A stretch of DNA of 5,801 bases from Roseimaritima sp. GTDB taxonomy: Bacteria > Planctomycetota > Planctomycetia > Pirellulales > Pirellulaceae. Under the pieces are notes generated by a model that was given only the letters and a program-made list of their open reading frames with translations, ran no database searches and was not told where the DNA came from. The position numbers were made by a program, and so were the translations under genes. Location of the stretch: positions 1 through 5,801 of the forward strand of contig SLFV01000045.1 of the NCBI GenBank assembly GCA_007124075.1, read 5' to 3'. This document shows positions 1-5,801 of the stretch, piece after piece (within the stretch, counting starts at the first letter, position 1; each line of letters starts with the position of its first letter).

Positions 1-991
1 CGGAATTCTGAAAAGCGGGTTGGTACTTGCTTTTGCGAGTAAACCGCAGGGCCCCACCAAATTTACCAGCCTCCGGATCCAGTTCCACGTCCTCATTCGC
101 TTGGGTACGCAGCAATTGCCCCGATCGTTTGACATAGCTGGTACGGTCGCCACGCGAAAAATCCGCATCCAGGCCATGATCAAACGAGGCGTGTAACGTC
201 AACGCCGAACGTAAAGAATCCTCGACCGTTGACGCCAACCATTGCTCCGCCTCAGCAGCCGCAATCTCCCGCACGTAAATGTTTCGCCAGCGAATTTCAC
301 CTCCGTGGGTTTGCAGCATGACAGGCCCGCGACTGGGTAACGGCTGGCTTCGGTCCCAGTAATTCTCCATCACAGCGGCGTCAACAACCAGTTGATCATT
401 CAGCCAAACCCAAGTCACCGCACCGATTTGGCGGATGCGAACTTGGTTCCATTGGCCAAAAGGTCGATCCGCAAACACCAACGGGTCGCGACCGGGAGCG
501 GTGGTAGAGTTGTTAAATAAGCCACCCGAACCGAGGTGCGGTTTGCGAGTCGGCCGGTTGGGGTCGAAGGGTTGATTCCAATCCCAGATCTGCACCTGCG
601 GAGTGCCGCGCAGATAAATCCCGCTATCGGCTCGGGGAACCGTTCTGTATTCCAGTCGTAATTCAATGTCGCCAAAATCGGCCTCCGTGGTGGCGTAGGG
701 CCCCTGGCCATCGTTGACCAGTTGCCCCTGCTCAACACGCCAGTGCGAAGCGAAATCGTCTCTTTGTTTACGAAGATTTCTCGCCTTCTCCTCACCACTT
801 AGCTTGGCCGCAGCATGCGGATTCAACCCGTACCAACCCGTCAGATCCTTGCCGTTGAACAGCGCCCGAAACCCTGCGGGCACCTCGGCCTCGGCTGCTA
901 ACACGGCCGTTGTAGGCAAAATCAAGGCACTGCCCATCGCGATGACCAGGAGGCAATAGTGGCGAGTTAGACAAGCATTTTTCGTAGACAT
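1..991 (-). CDS. Exported DUF1080 (3-keto-disaccharide hydrolase family) protein with LamG-like C-terminal domain, 5' part only
   Basis: The gene starts at ATG 991-989 and stays open for 330 codons to the window edge, so its C-terminus is missing. Residues 1-33 look like a Sec signal peptide: a short basic start (K4, R10), a hydrophobic stretch from about 13 to 31, and a probable cleavage near VLAA (30-33). Residues about 38-243 read as a DUF1080 domain (PF06439): FRALFNGKDLTGWYG (41-55), DSGIYLRG (122-129), VQIWD (133-137), GGLFNNS (156-162), FGQWNQVRI (178-186) and GPVMLQTHGGEIRWRNIYV (222-240). From about 263, ALTLHASFDHGLDADFSRGD begins a second domain that resembles LamG/concanavalin-A-like folds, as often follows DUF1080 in planctomycetes. 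The family includes enzymes that cleave 3-keto-glycosides; the substrate here is unknown. GAGGG at 1003-999, seven bases before the ATG, supports this start. Family call is firm; enzymatic role and the LamG call are inferred. Confidence 0.88.
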   Translation of the reverse strand, partial: MSTKNACLTRHYCLLVIAMGSALILPTTAVLAAEAEVPAGFRALFNGKDLTGWYGLNPHAAAKLSGEEKARNLRKQRDDFASHWRVEQGQLVNDGQGPYATTEADFGDIELRLEYRTVPRADSGIYLRGTPQVQIWDWNQPFDPNRPTRKPHLGSGGLFNNSTTAPGRDPLVFADRPFGQWNQVRIRQIGAVTWVWLNDQLVVDAAVMENYWDRSQPLPSRGPVMLQTHGGEIRWRNIYVREIAAAEAEQWLASTVEDSLRSALTLHASFDHGLDADFSRGDRTSYVKRSGQLLRTQANEDVELDPEAGKFGGALRFTRKSKYQPAFQNS

Positions 992-998
992 GGTCAGG

Positions 999-1003
999 CC
1001 CTC
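999..1003 (-). promoter_or_regulatory. Ribosome binding site of the DUF1080 gene
   Basis: The minus strand reads GAGGG seven bases upstream of the ATG at 991, a plausible Shine-Dalgarno core that favours this start over Met19. It sits in a small palindrome (CCTCGTGAGG, 1000-1009), which is probably coincidental. Confidence 0.45.
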
Positions 1004-1054
1004 GTGAGGATCGGGGGTTTCAGGAGGTACAGTAAAATTCGTCGGAGACTGCTC

Positions 1055-1093
1055 AAAAAATCCGTAACCGAAGCGTTGATCAACGTTACGGAT
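1055..1093 (-). terminator. Intrinsic terminator of metH, overlapping its stop codon
   Basis: On the minus strand ATCCGTAAC (1093-1085) is followed by a 16-base loop and the exact reverse complement GTTACGGAT (1068-1060), then a run of T to 1055. A perfect 9-bp stem followed by a T-tract is the classic form of a Rho-independent terminator. The TAA stop of metH (1088-1086) lies inside the upstream arm. The loop holds a palindrome, GTTGATCAAC, that could form an alternative small hairpin. There is no T-tract on the plus-strand side, so it should act only on metH transcripts. It separates metH from the DUF1080 gene, which therefore probably has its own promoter in 992-1054; no clear -35/-10 pair was found there. 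Confidence 0.72.
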
Positions 1094-4000
1094 CGTAGGC
1101 CAAATTCGGCGCCAACCAACGTTCGATCTCGCGGATCGGCATACCTTTCCTTCCAGCGTACGCCTTCACCTGATCGCGTGTCACACGGTCGACCGTGAAA
1201 TACCTGGCCTCGGGGTGGGCAAAGTACAGGCCGCTGACACTGGCGGCGGGAAACATCGCGTACGATTCGGTCAGTTCCACCAAAGCGTTTTTTTCTGCTT
1301 GCAGCAGATCAAACAACGTGCGCTTCTCCGTATGATCGGGACAGGCCGGATAGCCAGCCGCGGGCCGGATGCCGCGATAGGCTTCCTTAATCAACTGTTC
1401 CTTGCTCAGCGATTCCTCCTGACCATAGCCCCATTCGCGACGCGTTCGTTCATGGAGATACTCCGCAAACGCTTCGGCCAACCGGTCTGCCACGGCTTGG
1501 ACCATGATCGCGTTATAGTCGTCCAGCCGTTCCTTGTAATGCTGGCTAAGCTCCTCCACACCAATCCCTGCGGTCACCGTAAACGCCCCTAAGTAATCGT
1601 GACGACCGCTGTCCCGTGGTGCCACGTAATCCGCCAGCGAACGGAAATCGCGTTGCCCCTTTCGCTCCCACTGCTGTCTGAGAAAATGAAACCGCGTTAA
1701 TTCCTCCGCCCGATCTTGATCACGGAAAACAATCACATCGTCACCGTCACTTGCCGCGGGGAAAAAACCATAAACCCCTTTGGCCTGGATCGCACGGTCA
1801 GCGATCAATTGATCCAGCATCCGATTCGCATCCTCGTACAGCGTTTGCGCCTGCTGACCGCAGTATGGGTCATCGAAAATTTTGGGGTACTTCCCGATCA
1901 GCTCCCAGCTCATAAAAAACGGCGACCAATCAATAAACGGCCGCAGCGTTTGCAATGGCACATCGTCCAGCACCCGCACGCCCAAAAATTCGGGTGTATC
2001 GATGCGAACGGTATCCCAGTCGGTTTGAAAACGTTGTTCGCAAGCCGTAGCGTAGGGGACCAGCGTTTGCTGTCGGTCTCGATAGCTGGCGACCAACTGT
2101 TTTTGCAACTTTGCATTTTCCTCCGTAAACGGACCACGGTTCTCCTGGCTAATCAGTTTTTCCACCACCCCTACACTGCGGCTGGCATCCAAGACATGAA
2201 TCACCGGGCCGGAGTACTGCGGAGCGATCTTAACGGCGGTGTGTTTCGCGCTGGTGGTTGCCCCACCAATCAGGAGCGGTAGCGTCATTCCCGTCCGTTC
2301 CATCTCGCGGGCAACGTGGACCATTTCGTCCAAACTGGGGGTGATCAGCCCTGACAGCCCGATCATGTCCACACCATGTTTGGTGGCTTCTTCCAATATC
2401 TTTTCGCACGAAACCATCACCCCAAGATCGATCACCTGGTAATTATTGCACTGCAACACGACGCCAACGATGTTTTTGCCGATATCGTGAACGTCTCCCT
2501 TGACGGTGGCGATTAGAAACTTACCCCGATGGGCCTGAGCTGTGGTTCCCAGCAACCGCTTTTCCTCCTCCATAAAAGGTTCCAGATACGCGACCGCTTT
2601 TTTCATCACCCGCGCCGACTTCACCACTTGCGGCAGGAACATCTTCCCCTGCCCGAACAAATCGCCCACGATTTGCATGCCATCCATCAGCGGACCTTCG
2701 ATTACATCCAGGCAGCGTGGACATGCCTGACGCGCCGCCTCGGTGTCCTCGACGATGAATTTGTCGATCCCTTTCAGGAGGGCGTGTTTCAAGCGTTCAC
2801 GAAAATCCCCTTCGCGCCATGCCAGATCTTCACCGGCTGCCTTGCGCCCTTTTCCTTTCACGGTTTCGGCGAACTCCAGCAGCCGATCGGTCGCATCCGG
2901 TCGACGATTCAGCAACACATCCTCGACATGTTCCAGGAGGTCCGCAGGGATCTCCTGGTACACCTCTAACTGCCCCGCATTGACAATCCCCATGTCCAAA
3001 CCGGCTTGGACCGCATGGTACAGGAAGGCACTGTGCATCGCTTCGCGAACCCGGTCGTTGCCGCGAAAACTGAAACTAATGTTGCTGACCCCACCGCTGG
3101 TCTTGACACCTGGGCAAACCGCCTTGATCCGCCGCACGGCTTCGATAAAGTCGACTGCATAGTTGTTGTGCTCCTCGATCCCGGTTGCCACCGTCAGGAT
3201 GTTCGGATCGAAAATGATATCCTCCGGCGGAAAACGAGCCTCGTTGACCAACAGATCGTAAGCCCGTTTGCAAATCTGAACCTTTGATTCCTCATCCGCC
3301 GCCTGGCCTTGTTCATCAAAAGCCATCACGACCGCTGCGGCGCCGTAGCGACGAACCAGCCTGGCTCGTTCCAGAAATGTCTCTTCGCCATCCTTCAACG
3401 AAATCGAATTCACGATCGCTTTGCCCTGGACATTCTTCAGCCCCGCCTCCAAGACCTCCCATTTGCTGCTGTCGATCATCACCGGGACGGCCGCAACCAC
3501 ATCATCCCCGGCGATCAACCGCAGGAATCGGGTCATCGCTTCCGCACCATCCAGCAGGGCGTCATCAAAATTCACATCGATCACCGACGCTCCGTTTTGG
3601 ACCTGCTGCCGCGCGACCTCGACAGCATCGTCGTAGCGTTCTTCGCGAATCAGGCGTGCAAATGCTCGGCTGCCGGTTACGTTGGTCCGCTCGCCCACCA
3701 TCGTGAAGGGAATTTCCGGACGCAAAGCGAACGGCAATTGCCCCGACAGCCGCGTATAAATCGGTTGGTCCAAATCTTGTCGCGGTTTAATCTTGGCGAC
3801 CTGGGACGCAATCTCACGAATGTGTTCGGGCGTGGTGCCGCAGCAACCCCCAACGATATTCAACCAGTGATTACTGGCAAAATCCGCGATCATCTGTCCC
3901 ATGGCGACGGGCCCCAAGTCGTACTGCCCCATTTCATTGGGCAAGCCCGCGTTGGGATGACAGCTAATCGGAACCGGGGAGCATTTGGCAAGATCCTCCA

Positions 4001-4784
4001 AGTGCGGTCGCATGATATCGGGCCCCAGGGCGCAATTCATCCCAATCGATAGCAGCGGGAAATGCGCGATCGCCGTCACAAACGCTTCGACACTTTGGCC
4101 ACTAACAAATGTCCGCCCGCCCTTGTCAAACGTACCGCTGACCATTACGGGAACGGGACGTCCCCCCGCGTCGAAAAATTTCGCGATCGCAAACAAACAG
4201 GCCTTCAGATTCAATGTGTCGATCGCGGTTTCGGGCAGCAGAATATCGACCCCCGCGTTGGCCAAGGCAACCACTTGGTGATGATAGCTGGCGACCATTT
4301 CGGCAAATGTCACGTCGCGATGTGCCGCATCCTCCACCCGCGTGCTGATCGCAGTCTGCCTACTGGTGGGACCAATGGAACCGGCAACGAAACGCGGTCG
4401 ATCCGGAGTCCGTTCGTTAAACTCGTCAACCGCCAGCCTGGCACAGCGTACCGCCGCAACGTTGATCTCGTCGACCAGTTCTTCCGGCAAATCAAATTCG
4501 ATCATTCCGATCGGCGAGGCGCCAAACGAATTGGTCTCCACGATATCCGCCCCGGCCGCCAGGTAGGCACGGTGTATGTCGGTAATTTTTTCTGGATGCG
4601 TCAGGCATAAAATGTCCGAAAATCGACTCAAGTCTTTATGGTGGTCGGCAAACCGTTCCCCCCGCGCCGCTTGTTCGTCCAGAGCCAATCGCTGAATCAT
4701 GGTCCCCATCGCTCCGTCGAGCACCAATATCCGTTCGCGAATCAGGTCGGGCAGCAGGGCGTTAGGCTGGCTGGTATGCAGCAT
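1086..4784 (-). CDS. metH: Cobalamin-dependent methionine synthase (5-methyltetrahydrofolate--homocysteine methyltransferase, EC 2.1.1.13)
   Basis: The cytoplasmic enzyme transfers the methyl group of 5-methyl-tetrahydrofolate to homocysteine through methylcobalamin, giving methionine and tetrahydrofolate. The 1232 residues match the usual length (E. coli 1227), and all four modules are present. Homocysteine module (about 15-330): GMNCALGP and GGCCGTT supply zinc ligands Cys251, Cys314 and Cys315. Pterin module (about 358-625): [21 protein letters not shown] (436-442) and [16 protein letters not shown] (561-576). Cap plus cobalamin module (about 655-885): GDVHDIGK with the lower-ligand His766 and partner Asp764, then SGLITPS (811-817), with Ser817 as the third triad member. 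AdoMet reactivation module (about 900-1232): Asp952, and Arg1140 in [12 protein letters not shown]. These residues lie 4-7 positions after the E. coli ones. The start fits the family ([15 protein letters not shown] follows at 17-31), although no clear Shine-Dalgarno precedes it. No frameshift or missing residue was seen. Confidence 0.98.
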   Translation of the reverse strand: MLHTSQPNALLPDLIRERILVLDGAMGTMIQRLALDEQAARGERFADHHKDLSRFSDILCLTHPEKITDIHRAYLAAGADIVETNSFGASPIGMIEFDLPEELVDEINVAAVRCARLAVDEFNERTPDRPRFVAGSIGPTSRQTAISTRVEDAAHRDVTFAEMVASYHHQVVALANAGVDILLPETAIDTLNLKACLFAIAKFFDAGGRPVPVMVSGTFDKGGRTFVSGQSVEAFVTAIAHFPLLSIGMNCALGPDIMRPHLEDLAKCSPVPISCHPNAGLPNEMGQYDLGPVAMGQMIADFASNHWLNIVGGCCGTTPEHIREIASQVAKIKPRQDLDQPIYTRLSGQLPFALRPEIPFTMVGERTNVTGSRAFARLIREERYDDAVEVARQQVQNGASVIDVNFDDALLDGAEAMTRFLRLIAGDDVVAAVPVMIDSSKWEVLEAGLKNVQGKAIVNSISLKDGEETFLERARLVRRYGAAAVVMAFDEQGQAADEESKVQICKRAYDLLVNEARFPPEDIIFDPNILTVATGIEEHNNYAVDFIEAVRRIKAVCPGVKTSGGVSNISFSFRGNDRVREAMHSAFLYHAVQAGLDMGIVNAGQLEVYQEIPADLLEHVEDVLLNRRPDATDRLLEFAETVKGKGRKAAGEDLAWREGDFRERLKHALLKGIDKFIVEDTEAARQACPRCLDVIEGPLMDGMQIVGDLFGQGKMFLPQVVKSARVMKKAVAYLEPFMEEEKRLLGTTAQAHRGKFLIATVKGDVHDIGKNIVGVVLQCNNYQVIDLGVMVSCEKILEEATKHGVDMIGLSGLITPSLDEMVHVAREMERTGMTLPLLIGGATTSAKHTAVKIAPQYSGPVIHVLDASRSVGVVEKLISQENRGPFTEENAKLQKQLVASYRDRQQTLVPYATACEQRFQTDWDTVRIDTPEFLGVRVLDDVPLQTLRPFIDWSPFFMSWELIGKYPKIFDDPYCGQQAQTLYEDANRMLDQLIADRAIQAKGVYGFFPAASDGDDVIVFRDQDRAEELTRFHFLRQQWERKGQRDFRSLADYVAPRDSGRHDYLGAFTVTAGIGVEELSQHYKERLDDYNAIMVQAVADRLAEAFAEYLHERTRREWGYGQEESLSKEQLIKEAYRGIRPAAGYPACPDHTEKRTLFDLLQAEKNALVELTESYAMFPAASVSGLYFAHPEARYFTVDRVTRDQVKAYAGRKGMPIREIERWLAPNLAYDP

Positions 4785-4840
4785 GGATCAAGCACCGTTA
4801 TTGTTTTCGTGTTATCGACATTAGACAATCCGCTTGTAAT

Positions 4841-4923
4841 CCCGTTGCTTGCGCTGCGCAACGGGGCCGCACTTCGTTGGAAGTCGGCGTTTCGGGGCGT
4901 TTTTGGGGGTTCCCACCGCCCGA
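4841..4923 (-). promoter_or_regulatory. Three consecutive potential stem-loops in the metH leader
   Basis: Reading towards metH on the minus strand: hairpin A (4923-4892) pairs TCGGGCG with CGCCCCGA, seven pairs with one bulged C and a 17-base internal part. Hairpin B (4888-4866) pairs GCCG-ACTTC with GAAGT-G-CGGC around the loop CAAC, nine pairs with one bulged G. Hairpin C (4865-4841) pairs CCCGTTGC with GCAACGGG, eight perfect pairs around a 9-base loop. B and C abut directly and A is three bases away. About 56 bases with no evident stem follow before the metH ATG. None is followed by a T-tract, so they are not evident terminators. The pairing is seen directly; that it is transcribed and regulates metH is inference. 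Confidence 0.4.
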
Positions 4924-5097
4924 GTTACCACCGTAATCGATTCGCAAGAAAAACGAAAGTTAGGCGGTTCATCTTGCCTTGGCGGAAATCTTTCGCTATT
5001 CCGCAAAATCGTCAAGGATCTCGACATCATTGCCGAATAAAACAGATAGAGGCAAGTCTAGCGATTGTACTGGTTATCCTAGCAAGTTTTCGCGTTA

Positions 5098-5130
5098 CCG
5101 AATCGGGATGTTCACGATCTCGGTGACCGA
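5098..5130. repeat. Pair of short palindromes sharing CCGA/TCGG
   Basis: CCGAATCGG (5098-5106) and TCGGTGACCGA (5120-5130) are perfect odd-length palindromes about 20 bases apart, centre to centre roughly two helical turns, 55-90 bases upstream of the plus-strand gene. They could be operator half-sites for a dimeric regulator, but such short dyads also occur by chance. Confidence 0.2.
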
Positions 5131-5170
5131 TTTGCGTGACCATCGTCTGGAAATGCCGCTCCACTGTGTC

Positions 5171-5175
5171 AAGGA
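5171..5175 (+). promoter_or_regulatory. Ribosome binding site of the membrane-protein gene
   Basis: AAGGA lies nine bases before the ATG at 5185. With an in-frame TAG at 5179-5181, it fixes the start: no longer frame is possible, and the later in-frame ATG codons at 5272, 5278 and 5287 lack such a signal. Confidence 0.6.
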
Positions 5176-5184
5176 CGATAGCAA

Positions 5185-5801
5185 ATGTCAGTTTCACGCC
5201 CTCGCGGCAGCCATGCAGGCCAGTCACGCTCCGTCGGTGATCGATCGTCGGATATCCCTGTGCTGTTTCGCATGCCGATGATATCCATGGGCGCGTCGCA
5301 AAAATCGCCAGCCAACGCTTTCCTGCATTCGGCTCACGACGATTTTCCCCCGCCGCCATTCGAAAAAATCAAATCGCCTGCTCGGGATGAAACGCCGGAT
5401 TCGCGGTCCAAGCCGACTTCGACACTCGCCGCGACTGAGTCGCGCACGCGGGAAAGAGCCGGTTCTGGGGCTGTGCAGAATGAAAACGAATCAAATACCT
5501 CGGAAGGCTGGGGCGCATTTCTGGCTCCCAAACTGCTGATTCTTTTGGTTCTCGCTGCATTCGTGGGAACCATCTGGTTTATCGTCGCCGGCGACCGTTC
5601 CGACGATCTGCGACTGGCTAACGACGAAACCGATCGGTTGTTGGCCGAATTGGGGCTGGAACTTGGGCACGAATCTCTGGGGGCAGAGGGTGATGCCCCA
5701 GACGATTCCTTGAACGCTAATCCAAATTCGGATCTTCCGGCGTCGCCCCTGCAGGCGGCAGCCAGCGATTCGGTCGAATTGGCCGATGCGATTGCCGATC
5801 A
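5185..5801 (+). CDS. Unrecognised single-pass membrane protein, 5' part only
   Basis: The frame is open from ATG 5185 for 205 codons to the window edge, so the C-terminus is missing. I do not recognise the family. Residues 1-110 are polar, rich in Ser, Arg, Pro, Glu and Asp, and probably disordered, with a short proline run FPPPPF (54-59). Residues about 117-135 (LLILLVLAAFVGTIWFIVA) form one strong transmembrane helix, preceded by Lys116 and followed by an acidic stretch (DRSDD, 137-141). Charge balance suggests the N-terminus is cytoplasmic and the rest lies outside. Residues 139-165 could form an amphipathic or coiled helix (LANDETDRLLAELGLELG); beyond that the chain is acidic and rich in Ala, Ser and Asp. 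There is no signal peptide at the N-terminus. A good AAGGA ribosome site, an upstream in-frame stop and codon use like its neighbours support a real gene. It is transcribed away from metH, and nothing links the two functionally. Confidence 0.72.
   Translation, partial: MSVSRPRGSHAGQSRSVGDRSSDIPVLFRMPMISMGASQKSPANAFLHSAHDDFPPPPFEKIKSPARDETPDSRSKPTSTLAATESRTRERAGSGAVQNENESNTSEGWGAFLAPKLLILLVLAAFVGTIWFIVAGDRSDDLRLANDETDRLLAELGLELGHESLGAEGDAPDDSLNANPNSDLPASPLQAAASDSVELADAIAD

Larger units (their letters stand above)
4785..5184. other. Divergent intergenic region between metH and the membrane-protein gene
   Basis: These 400 bases separate two genes transcribed away from each other and should hold both promoters. 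No protein-coding frame is convincing: the open frames have no recognisable motif and overlap the flanking genes. On the minus strand TCTAAT (4825-4820) resembles a -10 box, but no matching -35 was found; if used, the metH leader would be only about 30 bases and would exclude the hairpins at 4841-4923. Further potential dyads are GCGGAA/TTCCGC (4982-4987 with 4999-5004) and two short palindromes at 5098-5130. No tRNA and no riboswitch class that I recognise was seen. Confidence 0.7.

Noticed and set aside
1022..1028. Perfect Shine-Dalgarno-like AGGAGGT on the plus strand
   Set aside because: No start codon with a sensible plus-strand frame follows at proper spacing; downstream is the metH terminator in antisense.
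3309..4052. 247-codon plus-strand open frame, and other long open frames inside 1086-4784
   Set aside because: They lie antisense to metH, whose protein is unmistakable along its whole length. Their translations are rich in Arg, Pro, Ser and His with no motif, as expected of shadows in this GC range.
5161..5166. CCACTG resembling part of the B12 box of cobalamin riboswitches
   Set aside because: It is an isolated hexamer on the plus strand, away from metH, without the other conserved parts of the riboswitch core.
5167..5172. TTGACA on the minus strand, a consensus -35 box
   Set aside because: The sequence 17 bases downstream (CAGACG) does not resemble a -10 box, and it would place the start more than 350 bases before metH.
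4785..5184. SAM-I, SAH or cobalamin riboswitch upstream of metH
   Set aside because: The conserved core sequences of these classes were looked for by eye on the minus strand and not found. A covariance-model search would be needed to exclude a diverged member.
4638..5281. Open frames in the divergent region (plus 4638-5126, plus 4979-5281, minus 5027-5359)
   Set aside because: They overlap metH or the 5185 gene in other frames, show no recognisable motif, and have no better start signal than the annotated genes.

Overview
The window looks like ordinary chromosomal DNA of a planctomycete, probably of the Pirellulaceae/Rhodopirellula type. This is inferred from three things: a secreted DUF1080 protein that continues into a LamG-like domain, moderate GC content with weak or absent Shine-Dalgarno signals, and a large single-pass protein with a disordered N-terminus. 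The species cannot be named from the sequence alone.

Layout: (1) Positions 1-991, minus strand, hold the N-terminal 330 codons of an exported DUF1080 (3-keto-disaccharide hydrolase family) protein that runs off the left edge just after a second, LamG-like domain begins. (2) Positions 992-1085 are a short spacer with a good intrinsic terminator for the next gene, whose stem contains that gene's stop codon. (3) Positions 1086-4784, minus strand, hold a complete metH, the cobalamin-dependent methionine synthase, with all four modules and their key residues. (4) Positions 4785-5184 are a 400-base divergent intergenic region without a convincing gene; its metH-proximal part holds three back-to-back potential hairpins. 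(5) Positions 5185-5801, plus strand, hold the start of an unrecognised protein with one transmembrane helix, cut by the right edge.

The genes do not form an obvious pathway. MetH makes methionine from homocysteine and methyl-tetrahydrofolate in the cytoplasm. The DUF1080 protein is probably an exported carbohydrate-active protein with its own transcription unit, since the metH terminator lies between the two. The membrane protein is transcribed away from metH. No mobile element, CRISPR array, tRNA or rRNA was seen. The best candidate for something undescribed is the structured metH leader, which does not match a riboswitch class I can recognise by eye.
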